This document shows, in pieces, positions 44,768-53,700 of a stretch of 64,000 bases of DNA. A program made the translations under genes and the position numbers. Numbering within the stretch: the first letter of the stretch is position 1; each line of letters opens with the position of its first letter. Origin of the DNA: Flavipsychrobacter sp. (GTDB lineage: Bacteria > Bacteroidota > Bacteroidia > Chitinophagales > Chitinophagaceae). The DNA lies in the NCBI GenBank assembly GCA_021155965.1, contig JAJNBJ010000018.1, positions 50,854-114,853 of the forward strand, written 5' to 3'. Below the pieces are notes generated by a model. That model was not told the DNA's origin. It was given only the letters and a program-made list of their open reading frames with translations, and searched no databases.

Positions 44768-44775
44768 CAAATTTA
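44768..44775 (-). promoter_or_regulatory. -7 promoter box for the DUF1573 cluster
   Basis: TAAATTTG on the minus strand matches TAnnTTTG, 47 bp before ATG 44721, in an AT-rich stretch. Confidence 0.5.
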
Positions 44776-44967
44776 GTACCAAATTTCTGAAAAATGTCTT
44801 TTTTTATTGTTAAAACCTCTTCAAAATCCTTAATCCACAGCTTTTTGCACCTTAAAAACAAAACATCTATCCCGCGCCTTTGCCTGCCCGTACCGAAGAG
44901 GTACGTTCGGGCGGGCGCCTCTGCGTGATGCTTTCTTACCCGCTATCATTATATAGACAATCTAACT

Positions 44968-44975
44968 TAGTTTTG
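44968..44975 (+). promoter_or_regulatory. -7 promoter box for the GT9 gene
   Basis: TAGTTTTG matches TAnnTTTG, 8 bases before GTG 44983, giving a leader of about 3 nt. It supports the GTG start. Confidence 0.55.
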
Positions 44976-44982
44976 CCCCTAC

Positions 44983-45996
44983 GTGACACACAAATTTTTA
45001 ATTATACAAACCGCTTTCACCGGGGATGTTGTCCTGGCAACAGCCCTTGTTGAAACCCTTCACCTCAATTATCCCGGTTCACAGATCGATTTCCTCCTTC
45101 GTAAAGGCAATGAAGGTTTACTACAGGGCCACCCCCACATCAACAACCTGCTGGTATGGGATAAAAAAACAGGTAAGAATAAAAACCTCTTCAAAATAGC
45201 CCGCCGCGTGCGCAATGAAAAATATACGCACGTTATCAACCCGCACCGTTTTGGTTCATCTGGCTTCATCACCTGGTTTTCCAGGGCAAAGTACAAGGCA
45301 GGGTTCGATAAAAACCCTTTTGCTTTCTGCTACACCAAAAAAGTGAAGCACGCCATCTCAGAACCCTATACCGAACACCCGGTGCATGAAGTGGAACGCA
45401 ATCATCAGTTGGTAGCCGAAATAACCGTAAGCGAACCCTCAGGCCCCAAGCTTTACCCAACACAGGCTGACTATGAAGCCATTGACCGGTTCCTCGTTAA
45501 ACCCTACGTTTGCATTGCGCCTGCATCTGTCTGGTTCACAAAGCAATTCCCTGCCGATAAATGGGCTGCAATGATCAGTGAACTGCCTGAGCAGTATCGC
45601 ATCTACATTATAGGTGCACCATCAGATAGCCCACTAGCTGAAACCATTATGAGCAGCACCACGCACCCCCATATCGCCAACCTGTGTGGCAAGCTCAATT
45701 TCCTGCAGTCTGCCGCACTCATGCAGAGCGCAGATATGAACTACACCAACGACTCTGCACCGCTGCATTTTGCATCATCGCTCAATGCGCCTGTTACTGC
45801 TGTGTTCTGCTCCACCGTGCCTGCATTTGGCTTTGGCCCGCTGCGCAACAATGGCAAGGTGGTGGAGATACAGGAGCGCCTCTACTGCCGCCCTTGCGGG
45901 CTGCATGGCCACAAGCAATGTCCTGAAAGCCACTTTAGATGTGCCAAAGAAATTACTAACCTGCAACTCCTATGGTGGATCTCGAAAGCGACATAA
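44983..45996 (+). CDS. Glycosyltransferase family 9 (ADP-heptose:LPS heptosyltransferase-like)
   Basis: GT-B enzyme that adds heptose or a related sugar to the LPS inner core from the cytoplasmic side. 337 residues; FLIIQTAFTGDVVLATALVETL at the N-terminus, IAPASVWFTKQFPADKWAAMI and YTNDSAPLHFASSLNAPVTAVF in the donor-binding half. A Cys-rich tail, CRPCGLHGHKQCPESHFRC, is unusual in length but typical of this subgroup. The donor is inferred. GTG start; its 3' end overlaps the next gene by 25 bases. Confidence 0.88.
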   Translation: MTHKFLIIQTAFTGDVVLATALVETLHLNYPGSQIDFLLRKGNEGLLQGHPHINNLLVWDKKTGKNKNLFKIARRVRNEKYTHVINPHRFGSSGFITWFSRAKYKAGFDKNPFAFCYTKKVKHAISEPYTEHPVHEVERNHQLVAEITVSEPSGPKLYPTQADYEAIDRFLVKPYVCIAPASVWFTKQFPADKWAAMISELPEQYRIYIIGAPSDSPLAETIMSSTTHPHIANLCGKLNFLQSAALMQSADMNYTNDSAPLHFASSLNAPVTAVFCSTVPAFGFGPLRNNGKVVEIQERLYCRPCGLHGHKQCPESHFRCAKEITNLQLLWWISKAT

Positions 45997-46544
45997 AGAA
46001 CTGTGTTGGCACGCTGCTAAAAGGCGGCACCATCCTCTACCCCACCGATACCGTATGGGGCCTGGGCTGCGATGCCCTCAATGAAGCAGCGGTTGAAAAG
46101 ATATTCACCATCAAACAGCGGCCTAAGGAGAAAAGCATGATCATACTGCTGGCAGATGCGCGGGAAGTACTGCAATACGTTGCCGCCCCGCCACCAGATA
46201 TTATTGCCATCATAGAAAGCTTTGACCGGCCAACTACAGTGATATACGATGGCGCCCTTGGCTTCCCTGATAATGTGGTGAACAAAGATGGCAGCATAGC
46301 CATCCGCGTAACCACCGATCCGTTTTGCAAAGCCCTCATCAAGCGTTTCCGCAAACCGCTCGTCTCCACCTCCGCCAACATCAGCGGCCGACCCACACCA
46401 TCCATCTACAGCATGATAGACAGCAATATTATCATCAATGTAAATTATGTTGTAACCCACCGACAAAATGATGACACCATAGGTGCACCATCAAGAATAG
46501 TGCGGATAAATGACGATGGGGAGATTGATGTGATACGGGCTTAG
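45972..46544 (+). CDS. Sua5/YciO/YrdC family, L-threonylcarbamoyladenylate synthase
   Basis: Makes threonylcarbamoyl-AMP for the t6A37 modification of ANN-decoding tRNAs. 190 residues; GGTILYPTDTVWGLGCDA (about 19-36), KQRPKEKSMIILLADA, RPTTVIYDG, IAIRVTTDPFCKALI and PLVSTSANISGRPTP are classic YrdC motifs. There is no Sua5 C-terminal domain, so it is of the TsaC/YrdC size. Translationally coupled to the GT9 gene by a 25-base overlap. Confidence 0.94.
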   Translation: MVDLESDIKNCVGTLLKGGTILYPTDTVWGLGCDALNEAAVEKIFTIKQRPKEKSMIILLADAREVLQYVAAPPPDIIAIIESFDRPTTVIYDGALGFPDNVVNKDGSIAIRVTTDPFCKALIKRFRKPLVSTSANISGRPTPSIYSMIDSNIIINVNYVVTHRQNDDTIGAPSRIVRINDDGEIDVIRA

Positions 46545-46557
46545 CCAAATCAAAGCT

Positions 46558-46666
46558 GTCATTCCGAACGGAGCGTATCCCGAAAACCGGGAGGAACGCA
46601 GGGAGAAATCCCCTGAGACCTAGCAGTCTGCTAACACATGCACTTCCTCTCCACGGTGGCAGCAAA
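46558..46666. repeat. Dispersed repeat, copy 2 (pair of 10591-10804 elements)
   Basis: GTCATTCCGAACGGAGCG at the start, then from 46606 a ~60-bp stretch aligning with 10744-10804 (AAATCCCC, GCAGTCTGCT, ATGCACT, GCAGCAAA in order). Confidence 0.65.
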
Positions 46667-46742
46667 TAAAATAATGAACCCTGCGCGTGTTGTTGATCAC
46701 AGAATAATACCAATTAGACATTGAAAACAGGCACGGCAATGT

Positions 46743-46770
46743 GTAGAGACGGAATGCATTCCGTCTCTAC
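46743..46770. repeat. Perfect 28-nt palindrome
   Basis: GTAGAGACGGAATG followed directly by CATTCCGTCTCTAC. This type of perfect GTAGAGAC-ended palindrome is a dispersed intergenic element in many genomes; only this copy is in the window. Confidence 0.65.
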
Positions 46771-46877
46771 GTAACATGTCTGTTTTATGCATGGAAAGCA
46801 ATTATGGATAACGAATTTTGATGCCGAATTTTAATGTTCAAATAGAGTAAGGCCAGCAACACCAGAGCGTAGAATAT

Positions 46878-46914
46878 AACTTCGGTGGGCTGTAATTTAC
46901 AGCCCACCGAAGTT
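46878..46914 (-). terminator. 18-bp hairpin after the YXWGXW gene
   Basis: AACTTCGGTGGGCTGTAA and its exact complement, separated by one base, begin 9 bp after the minus-strand stop at 46923. Very stable but without a T tract; terminator or mRNA 3' protector. Confidence 0.6.
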
Positions 46915-46922
46915 GATCCGAC

Positions 46923-47234
46923 TCATTTCCAATAACCTTCAACCCACATCCAGCCATCAGGGGTGTTGGTCCAGCGGCCTTCCACCCAGGTTTTAGCGGG
47001 TTGTAATTCTACCCAACGGTTACCTTCCCATGTCCATTGGCTGGTTCCTTCGTCCCATGTCCAATCCTCACGGACATACACGTAGTTTGCTCCCGGTGAT
47101 ACAACCTTAGTATACTTCGGAACCCTGGGCTTTACTTTTACGTAATGCACCTTTTCCTTTACTTTGACTTGAGCGCTCACAACCGATGGCGCAACCAGGC
47201 CTAAACCTAAAACGAGCAATAGTACTTTCTTCAT
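46923..47234 (-). CDS. YXWGXW-repeat-like secreted protein
   Basis: About 103 residues from ATG 47234 (MKKVLLLVLGLGLVAPSVVSA signal). The mature part is basic, then tryptophan-rich: WTWDEGTSQWTWEGNRWVEL, TWVEGRWTNTPDGWMWVEGYW. Such W-x-W modules are common in small secreted Bacteroidota proteins of unknown function. The frame is open 40 codons further upstream, but the signal peptide decides the start. Confidence 0.78.
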   Translation of the reverse strand: MKKVLLLVLGLGLVAPSVVSAQVKVKEKVHYVKVKPRVPKYTKVVSPGANYVYVREDWTWDEGTSQWTWEGNRWVELQPAKTWVEGRWTNTPDGWMWVEGYWK

Positions 47235-47467
47235 AATATTTCTGTTTTGTTCAGGAACGACCCCACAAAAAATATACCATGAGATGGCACATTGTTTCAT
47301 CCTCACAAAGCCGTTTCTCAATATCAATAAGTTATGTCCGCGAAGGGAAATCATGGGCTTGAGGATTTAGGGAAAGTACGATGCGGGAGTGTGTAATTCG
47401 CGAGGGAAACCCTGCCGGTTGCCCGTACGCAGCAAGATGCTACTGCCAGTGAAAGTGTGAGGATTGG

Positions 47468-47725
47468 TCAGTAAATATCCTTGCGGTCCCCCACTTCCCG
47501 TATATCTACAAGCAGGATAACATCTTCTATAGCGTATACTACACGGTAATTACCTATTCTTATTCGCCAAAGGTCAGTATAACCTTTTAGCTTTTTACAA
47601 CCATGCGGGCGTGGGTTTTCTTCAAGCGAAATGATCTCAGGTATGATCTTTTGTACAGCTGACGCGGGCAATTTTTGAATATCTTTTTCAGCTCTTTTTG
47701 AAAAAACTACGTTATATTTTTTCAT
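47468..47725 (-). CDS. RelE/ParE superfamily toxin
   Basis: 85 residues of the RelE fold: YNVVFSKRAEKDIQKLP, then GCKKLKGYTDLWRIRIGNYRVVYAIEDVILLVDIREVGDRKDIY, with the basic residues used by ribosome-dependent mRNA interferases (RIRIGNYRVVY). It overlaps the antitoxin gene upstream by 4 bases (ATGA), the normal order for such a pair. Confidence 0.9.
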   Translation of the reverse strand: MKKYNVVFSKRAEKDIQKLPASAVQKIIPEIISLEENPRPHGCKKLKGYTDLWRIRIGNYRVVYAIEDVILLVDIREVGDRKDIY

Positions 47726-47919
47726 TTGAGCTTTCCTGCCTTCTTTAAATTGCTGATAACTTTCTTCAGGGGCACCTTCTCATCATTCTTCCTGGATTCC
47801 GCGATAATTCCGTCAAAAAGGTCTTCCAGTTCATCATCATACTTTTCCAGGGTCTTAATATCTATCACCACGGCCTTTTTATGGTTGTGTTCATCAGTCA
47901 GATAGCTTATACCTTTCAT
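47722..47919 (-). CDS. Antitoxin of the RelE pair
   Basis: 65 acidic residues: an N-terminal strand (ISYLTDEHNHKKAVVIDIKTLEKY) that resembles RelB/Phd-type dimerisation regions, then a charged tail (DEKVPLKKVISNLKKAGKLK) that would wrap the toxin. It neutralises the toxin and probably represses the operon. Promoter box at 47939-47946. Confidence 0.82.
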   Translation of the reverse strand: MKGISYLTDEHNHKKAVVIDIKTLEKYDDELEDLFDGIIAESRKNDEKVPLKKVISNLKKAGKLK

Positions 47920-47938
47920 CGCTTTAGCATTTAATCTT

Positions 47939-47946
47939 CAAATTTA
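47939..47946 (-). promoter_or_regulatory. -7 promoter box for the toxin-antitoxin operon
   Basis: TAAATTTG on the minus strand, 20 bp before ATG 47919. Confidence 0.5.
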
Positions 47947-47974
47947 CACATAATTTCTTACTGCCGGCATGCCA

Positions 47975-50695
47975 TCACAGCTTCACAAACTTCTTCACCA
48001 CACTCCCCTGCTCACCTTTAAGAATGATATAGTATAATCCGGGGGGTAGTGCTTTTATATCCACCTCTTCCTGTACTGCATAAATTGGTTGTTGGATAAG
48101 TACCTGTCCCATACTGTTAGTTATATTAACGGAACTATAAGACCTTCCCGGCATTTTGATCAATAAATGATCCGTAGCCGGATTAGGATAAATATCAACA
48201 GCATTGGTATTATGTACGTCCGAAATCCTGTTAGGGCATATATATATGTTTTCCACAGTATTAGTAAGCACTACAGGATTATCATCAAAGTAAATACCTG
48301 CGCGGTTCGGTATCACAGTACCACTTCCCAGACCGCTGTTCATGCTGATATTATATACCACCATACCACTATTCAAACCATGATGTGAGCTGTCTAATAA
48401 ATTTATATTTGGGAAATCAAACTTAACAATATTATACCCTGCTATTTTGTTGATAGAAATATCCATGGCCGCTGTCGCTGTAACAATTCGCAGGGATTTA
48501 GGGTCCAGGTTATTAGGTAAGGTATCTAAAACATAGATATTAAATGCTGTATCGTTGCCCGTATTTTCAAAACGAATGGTGTAGGTTAATTTGGTAGTAC
48601 CGGGTGCAAGGCAGCCACCGGGACTAACTGCGATATCATTAGGGTCATACCCTGATTGCACATCGTCAATTCTTATCATAGCATTATTGGAAGGATCCAC
48701 GTCTCCCACAACGGGATTAATGGCATAATTTGTCATTACAGTATCTCCATATGGGAGCAATACTCCGGGAGTTTTTTCCATGTCCGCTTTTATTACGTAC
48801 GGCTTCGAGGTTGAGGACAAGGTACTTATATCCCAGGTGATCATATTGCCTGCAATAGAGGTCGGAGCAGGATGGAATTGCAACGACGTTGTATATTTGG
48901 CGCTTAACTGCATGGTTACACTTGCAGTTGGAGGTGTGCAAAGTAAATTATCAAGAATGATGGTTCCGCCAAAATGATGGACCCCTGCCCTGAACGAAGT
49001 ATTTACACACAGGTCATGTCCGGGCGTCGTACTGCATGCCAGGCCCAGGTTAGTTACCTTGGCATTATAAGTTTTATTTCTTATGGTGTCTTTTATCAGG
49101 TTTGCACTTGGGCATGCAACAACTAAGCCTTGTGAAACTGAAATAACTTTCAACGTATAAATATCGCCGGGGTTTCCGTAAGCTATATAGCTTATTCCAC
49201 GTGTTGCCGAAACAGTGTCCAATGTCACCCCATTTGAATCAACCTTTATCTGTAAAGGCAGATGGTTATCCTTTTCTCCCGCATCTTTCATACAGTTGCT
49301 GTTAGCATCAATGTAAAACTGGATAGGTATTTCTTTGCACATTGCGAATTTATAAGAATACCGGAGTGTATCTATGGGCGTAGTTCCATTGTATAAAATG
49401 TGCATGATAGTGAAGGTACCCGATTGGGCAAAATTATGGCTGACTACTGCCCAACCACTACTTGTAATGGTTGACGCGACACTGCTACCATCCCCAAAAA
49501 AAGTTTTCACATTCATGCCCGCCATATAATTTTTGGGAACAATAGTTATCTCAGGTCCGCTGCAATAATTTGTGATAAAAACCACTATACTATCCGATCC
49601 CTGATCGGCTGTCATCTGCAATTTTCGTATGCGGTTATTTCGGAAATCGGCGATCATAAGGTCTCCTTTACTATCATAGGCAAAAGCAGCCGGCGAGTCC
49701 AGGTCTGCCTGGATCGCTAATCCGCCATCTCCTCCAAATGCCGATGCTCCGGTACCCGCAATAGTGCTTATAAACCCTGTTGTTGAAAGTTTCCTTACAC
49801 GGTGGTTGCCAAGATCAGCCACATACATATCTCCCATTGGATCGACGATCATATCCTCCGGTGCATACAATTGCGCATTCGTTGCCGGTCCGCCATCCCC
49901 GCTATAGCCACTCGTACCATTACCTGCAACGGTAGTAATTATTCCGGAGGCGTTTACCTTTCTCACAACATTATTACCATAATCAGTAATAAATATATCC
50001 GGCCCGTAAACCCTTACACCATATGGCTTATTCAATGTAGCAGCCGCAACTGCCCCTCCATCCCCGCTATATCCTGCTGTTCCTGTGCCAGCTATCGTGC
50101 TGATGATACCGGCGGGCGTTACTTTCCTGATAACATGGTTTCCATAATCCGCAATAAGAAGGTTCCCACTTGCATCAAGGGCAATAGATGTAGGGCAATT
50201 TAATTTCGCTGCTGTCGCAGCCCCACCATCCCCGCTATACCCTGCACCACCATTACCTGCTACCCGTGTAATAATGCCGGCAGGGCTTACTTTTCTTATA
50301 CAGCTATTACCATAATCTGCAAAAATTATATTACCACTGCCATCTATAATAATACCTATCGGCATTTTTATCCTCGCAGATACTGCCGAACCACCATCTC
50401 CACTAAGTCCGGCAGAACCGGTGCCACAAATTGTAGTTATTATGCCTGATGCCGAAATTCTTCTTATCCTATGACCATTACAATCTGTTACATAGGTCGC
50501 ACCTGCTCCATCAACCACCAATCCATTCGGGTGGTTTATACTTGCCGCTGTGGCAGGTCCGCCATCTCCTGTGGAAATTCCGGCACCTGTACCTGCAATT
50601 GTTATTATTTTTGCTACCTGTGCATCAGATACTATTGAGAAAAGAGATCCATACAAAAATAAAACAAGGAAAGAAAAATACTTTTTCATAAGCAT
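47975..50695 (-). CDS. NHL beta-propeller protein with T9SS type A sorting domain
   Basis: 906 residues, secreted. Signal peptide (MLMKKYFSFLVLFLYGSLFSIVSDA), then six or more NHL repeats of about 54 residues (I(I/S)T(I/V)AGxGxxGYSGDGGPATxAxL...IADYGNHxIRKV) that form a propeller. Next come a beta-sandwich region and a DUF11-like/DUF7619 domain (GYDPNDIAVSPGGCL; YTIRFENTGNDTAFNIYVLDT). The type A sorting signal ends it (VDIYPNPATDHLLIKMP ... GLYYIILKGEQGSVVKKFVKL). Role probably in adhesion or binding; no catalytic residues seen. Confidence 0.88.
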   Translation of the reverse strand: MLMKKYFSFLVLFLYGSLFSIVSDAQVAKIITIAGTGAGISTGDGGPATAASINHPNGLVVDGAGATYVTDCNGHRIRRISASGIITTICGTGSAGLSGDGGSAVSARIKMPIGIIIDGSGNIIFADYGNSCIRKVSPAGIITRVAGNGGAGYSGDGGAATAAKLNCPTSIALDASGNLLIADYGNHVIRKVTPAGIISTIAGTGTAGYSGDGGAVAAATLNKPYGVRVYGPDIFITDYGNNVVRKVNASGIITTVAGNGTSGYSGDGGPATNAQLYAPEDMIVDPMGDMYVADLGNHRVRKLSTTGFISTIAGTGASAFGGDGGLAIQADLDSPAAFAYDSKGDLMIADFRNNRIRKLQMTADQGSDSIVVFITNYCSGPEITIVPKNYMAGMNVKTFFGDGSSVASTITSSGWAVVSHNFAQSGTFTIMHILYNGTTPIDTLRYSYKFAMCKEIPIQFYIDANSNCMKDAGEKDNHLPLQIKVDSNGVTLDTVSATRGISYIAYGNPGDIYTLKVISVSQGLVVACPSANLIKDTIRNKTYNAKVTNLGLACSTTPGHDLCVNTSFRAGVHHFGGTIILDNLLCTPPTASVTMQLSAKYTTSLQFHPAPTSIAGNMITWDISTLSSTSKPYVIKADMEKTPGVLLPYGDTVMTNYAINPVVGDVDPSNNAMIRIDDVQSGYDPNDIAVSPGGCLAPGTTKLTYTIRFENTGNDTAFNIYVLDTLPNNLDPKSLRIVTATAAMDISINKIAGYNIVKFDFPNINLLDSSHHGLNSGMVVYNISMNSGLGSGTVIPNRAGIYFDDNPVVLTNTVENIYICPNRISDVHNTNAVDIYPNPATDHLLIKMPGRSYSSVNITNSMGQVLIQQPIYAVQEEVDIKALPPGLYYIILKGEQGSVVKKFVKL

Positions 50696-50757
50696 TTATT
50701 TAAAGTGTGAAATTATTTATATCACTATTATTGTAAAGTTAGCCACTTGCTTCGATA

Positions 50758-50785
50758 AAAAAATAGGTATAAATACCTATTTTTT
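50758..50785. repeat. AT-rich palindrome AAAAAATAGGTAT / ATACCTATTTTTT
   Basis: 13-bp arms with a 2-base gap, about 65 bp upstream of the minus-strand NHL gene. The core GGTATAAATACC resembles the units of the array at 17525-17613, so it may be a regulator site or an isolated member of that family. Confidence 0.55.
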
Positions 50786-50867
50786 ATTTAAAGAATATTG
50801 TGTATATAGTGTCGAAAATTGGCCCCTCAAAAAATATCACCAAAATCAGCCCAAACCTTTGCCCACA

Positions 50868-50979
50868 GCGAAAACTATTTTCCATCACGGTACAGAACCA
50901 GTACCATGACGGTACAGAAACTGCACCGTCATGGTTTTTCAATTTTGCAAACCCCTTTCCATTGCAGAACTTTACACGG
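50868..50979 (+). repeat. Double stem-loop repeat family, copy C
   Basis: Begins GCGAAAACTATTTTCC, then CCATCACGGTACAG at 50882 and CCATGACGGTAC at 50904 (22-bp spacing as in copy A). The second pairs with GCACCGTCATGG at 50923-50934 with one mismatch. TTTTTCAATTTTGCAAA and TGCAGAACTTTACACGG (50963-50979) follow, as in copy A. The compensating change CTTG/CAAG to CATG/CATG between copies keeps the stem paired. Confidence 0.75.
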
Positions 50980-51278
50980 CAAGGGCTTCAAACTAAAAAA
51001 ACTCGCGGTCGTCGCGGGGAACGAAGCCCGTCCGAACGGCATGGCCGGGCGGGCGACCTCAAGTAAGGTGATTGGCGAAAACAAATGTTTACGCAGATCG
51101 GAGTGGCTGTCTCGCATCAGTTATGCCGATTTTGCCTATTGATAATCAATCACTAAATGCGCAAAAAATGCGCAAATAGTGCGCAAAAAAAGTTATATTA
51201 TTTGTTGTGGTTCAGTTGTTTAAACATATACTTGTTGTACCAAAAAAAGCTGTGCAACAGCCAAATTGTAAACCCACC

Positions 51279-51309
51279 GACTTATGACTTACGACTTACG
51301 ACTTACGAC
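51279..51309 (+). repeat. Heptanucleotide repeat GACTTA(T/C), copy 2, overlapping the cca start
   Basis: GACTTAT GACTTAC GACTTAC GACTTAC GAC. The first, variant unit (GACTTAT) supplies the ATG at 51284; the next units encode the N-terminal TYDLRLT. Gain or loss of one 7-base unit after the ATG would shift the frame of cca. Confidence 0.78.
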
Positions 51310-52726
51310 TAAACTTTGTACAAAAGAAGAGCTAAGCCTATTTGAGCATATAAGCACCGCGGCCCGCGGCCTTAACATGCACAGCTACCTCATTGGCGGC
51401 TTTGTGCGCGATAAGATATTGGGCCGTCCCACAAAAGATGTGGACGTGGTGTGCGATGGCGATGGTATTGCGCTGGCTCATGCAGTGGCTGCATTGCTGC
51501 CGCACAAGCCGCAGGTAAACTTTTTTAAAACCTTTGGCACGGCGCAATTCCGCCACCATGGGTTTGATGTGGAGTTTGTTGGCGCACGCAAAGAGTCTTA
51601 CACATCAGATTCCCGCAAGCCGCAGGTAGAACCCGGCACCATTGAAGACGACCAGCTTCGCCGCGATTTCACCATTAACGCGCTTGCCATCAGCCTGAAT
51701 GAAGCAGATTACGGTAAGCTCATAGACCCATTCGGTGGTATTGCAGACCTGGAGAACAAAATAATCCGCACGCCACTCGACCCGGATATTACTTTCTCTG
51801 ATGACCCCCTGCGCATGATGCGTGCCATACGCTTTGGCAACCAATTGGGTTTTACAATTGTTGATAGTGTGTTTGATGCTATTAAGCGGAACAAAGAGCG
51901 GATAAGAATTATCTCACAGGAACGCATCACCGATGAGCTGAATAAAATAATGGCAACCCCGAAACCCTCTGTTGGTTTAGACCTGTTGTATAAGAGTGGC
52001 CTGCTGAAAGAATTTTTCCCGCAGGTGGTAGCCCTGGCTGGTGTGGAGATAATAGAAGGCAAAGGCCATAAAGATAATTTCTACCACACGCTGCAGGTGG
52101 TGGACAATGCAGCAGCAAAGAGCGATGACCTTTGGCTGCGCTGGGCGGCCCTGCTGCACGATATAGCCAAACCGGCCACCAAGCGCTACGAAGAAGGCCA
52201 CGGCTGGACGTTTCACGGCCACGAGGTAGTGGGCGAGCGCATGGTGCCCAAAATATTCAAGCAACTGAAGCTGCCGCTGAATGAGCACATGAAGTATGTG
52301 GCAAAACTGGTAGCCCTGCACCTGCGCCCCATCAGCCTGACCAAAGAAGACATCACCGACTCTGCCATGCGCCGCCTCCTCTTTGATGCCGGTGAACAAC
52401 TGGAAGACCTGATGATACTCTGCGAAAGCGACATCACCTCAAAGAACAAAGCGAAAGTAAAACGCTACCTCGAGAACTTCGAGCTGGTAAAAGAGCGGCT
52501 GAAAGCAGTAGAAGAAAGCGACCGCATCCGCAACTGGCAACCTCCGATAGACGGTGAAGAGATCATGAAACTCTTCAACCTGCAACCCTCGCGGGAGGTA
52601 GGTGTTTTAAAAACAGCCATAAGAGAAGCCATATTGGACGGCATCATACCCAACAACTATGAGGCTGCTTATAAATTACTGCTGGAAAAAGCAGGAGAAC
52701 TAAACTTAAAACCCGTAAACACATGA
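51284..52726 (+). CDS. cca: CCA tRNA nucleotidyltransferase with HD domain
   Basis: Adds or repairs the 3' CCA of tRNAs (class II nucleotidyltransferase). 480 residues: [25 protein letters not shown] (metal-binding D-x-D), [23 protein letters not shown], then an HD domain with [11 protein letters not shown]. Homology begins about 15 residues in, so the start is not certain, but no other ATG occurs before residue 29. The N-terminal MTYDLRLT is encoded by a heptamer repeat. Convergent with the RlmI-like gene (1-bp gap). Confidence 0.93.
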   Translation: MTYDLRLTTKLCTKEELSLFEHISTAARGLNMHSYLIGGFVRDKILGRPTKDVDVVCDGDGIALAHAVAALLPHKPQVNFFKTFGTAQFRHHGFDVEFVGARKESYTSDSRKPQVEPGTIEDDQLRRDFTINALAISLNEADYGKLIDPFGGIADLENKIIRTPLDPDITFSDDPLRMMRAIRFGNQLGFTIVDSVFDAIKRNKERIRIISQERITDELNKIMATPKPSVGLDLLYKSGLLKEFFPQVVALAGVEIIEGKGHKDNFYHTLQVVDNAAAKSDDLWLRWAALLHDIAKPATKRYEEGHGWTFHGHEVVGERMVPKIFKQLKLPLNEHMKYVAKLVALHLRPISLTKEDITDSAMRRLLFDAGEQLEDLMILCESDITSKNKAKVKRYLENFELVKERLKAVEESDRIRNWQPPIDGEEIMKLFNLQPSREVGVLKTAIREAILDGIIPNNYEAAYKLLLEKAGELNLKPVNT

Positions 52727-52727
52727 G

Positions 52728-53654
52728 CTACTTCTCTATCAGGTAACATTTCCTGTTCAGCCGCCCCTGGAAATCGAATGGCGTAGTTGGGCCGGTAATA
52801 TCTTTAACGGTGAGCGCGGGAATACTGTCCCTGTCCAAAGCAAAGTTCTTATAATTATTGCTGAAGTAAATGCGGCCACCCTCATCGCAGCCCTTCAATA
52901 GCTTTTTCAGTAGCATCACATGGTCGCGCTGCACATCGAAGTTGTCCTCCATGCGCTTGCTGTTGGAGAATGTGGGCGGGTCGCACACAATGATGTCGTA
53001 GCCGTTGGCAGGCATATAATCCAGCCACTCTATCACATCGCCGTGTATAAACTCATGCTTGTCGTCTTTGTAGAGTTTGTTGTACTGCATGTTGCGCTTG
53101 GCCCAGTTCAGGTAAGTCTTCGAGAGGTCAACCGATGTAACCATCTCGGCCCCGCCAGCAGCCGCATACACACTGAAGGAGCCAGTGTAGCAGAAGAGAT
53201 TGAGCACACGTTTACCCTTGGCCTCATCGCGCACCACACCTCGGGTTATGCGGTGGTCGAGGAAAAGGCCGGTGTCCAGGTAGTCGGTGAGATTGATGAT
53301 GAAGTTAAGCCCACCTTCGGGCACAATACGCTCCACCTTCTGCTCATCAAACTTCTCGTACTGTCCCTGCCTGCCCGCCTTGCGTTGCCGCACCTTCATG
53401 AAGATATTGTCTTGTGATATCTCCAGCACTGTTGCCAATACTTCCCTGCAACTCTGCAGCCACGCTTCATGCTCTTCGTCTTCCATACCATGCCTGCGCT
53501 TATACTCTGCTGCGTGAACCACACCATTATACCAGTCTATTGCAAAAGGAAACTCCGGCAGGTCGTGGTCATAGAAGCGATAGCAGGCTATCTCCTGCCT
53601 GCGCGCCAGCTTGCTGAAGTGTTTGTACACCTTCTGCAACCTGTTGGTAAACAT
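52728..53654 (-). CDS. Class I SAM-dependent methyltransferase, RlmI/RlmK-like
   Basis: 23S rRNA cytosine/guanine methylase-like protein of about 308 residues from ATG 53654 (MFTNRLQKVYKHFSKLARRQ, the form usual in relatives). SAM motif VLNLFCYTGSFSVYAAAGGA, DLSKTYLNWAKRNM, and catalytic-type DPPTFSNSKRM. It lacks the N-terminal PUA domain of full RlmI, so the rRNA position modified is not certain. A further in-frame ATG at 53678 lies inside a heptamer repeat and would add MTYDSKLE. Confidence 0.87.
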   Translation of the reverse strand: MFTNRLQKVYKHFSKLARRQEIACYRFYDHDLPEFPFAIDWYNGVVHAAEYKRRHGMEDEEHEAWLQSCREVLATVLEISQDNIFMKVRQRKAGRQGQYEKFDEQKVERIVPEGGLNFIINLTDYLDTGLFLDHRITRGVVRDEAKGKRVLNLFCYTGSFSVYAAAGGAEMVTSVDLSKTYLNWAKRNMQYNKLYKDDKHEFIHGDVIEWLDYMPANGYDIIVCDPPTFSNSKRMEDNFDVQRDHVMLLKKLLKGCDEGGRIYFSNNYKNFALDRDSIPALTVKDITGPTTPFDFQGRLNRKCYLIEK

Positions 53655-53667
53655 CTCCAACTTTGAG

Positions 53668-53697
53668 TCGTAAGTCATAAGTCGTAAGTCGTAAGTA
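53668..53697 (-). repeat. Heptanucleotide repeat ACTTA(C/T)G, copy 3, at the RlmI-like start
   Basis: On the minus strand: ACTTACG ACTTACG ACTTATG ACTTACG AC, ending about 14 bp before ATG 53654. The variant unit offers an alternative ATG (53678), as at cca, though a single unit follows it. Confidence 0.72.
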
Positions 53698-53700
53698 AGC

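Larger units (their letters stand above)
46545..46922. other. Repeat-containing intergenic region
   Basis: Holds a dispersed repeat (46558-46666), a perfect 28-nt palindrome (46743-46770), a segment matching the reverse complement of 18335-18354 around 46702-46738, and a long hairpin (46878-46914). No gene seen. Confidence 0.6.
50696..51283. other. Intergenic region with palindrome and stem-loop repeat
   Basis: Nearly 600 bp without a gene: a 13-bp palindrome at 50758-50785, the double stem-loop repeat copy C, a GC-rich segment at 51005-51060 (GGGGAACGAAGCCCGTCCGA) of dispersed-repeat character, and the heptamer repeat at the start of cca. Confidence 0.6.

Noticed and set aside
47468..47919. 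RelE pair as part of a mobile element
   Set aside because: No integrase, transposase or inverted ends were found around it; it appears as an isolated chromosomal pair.
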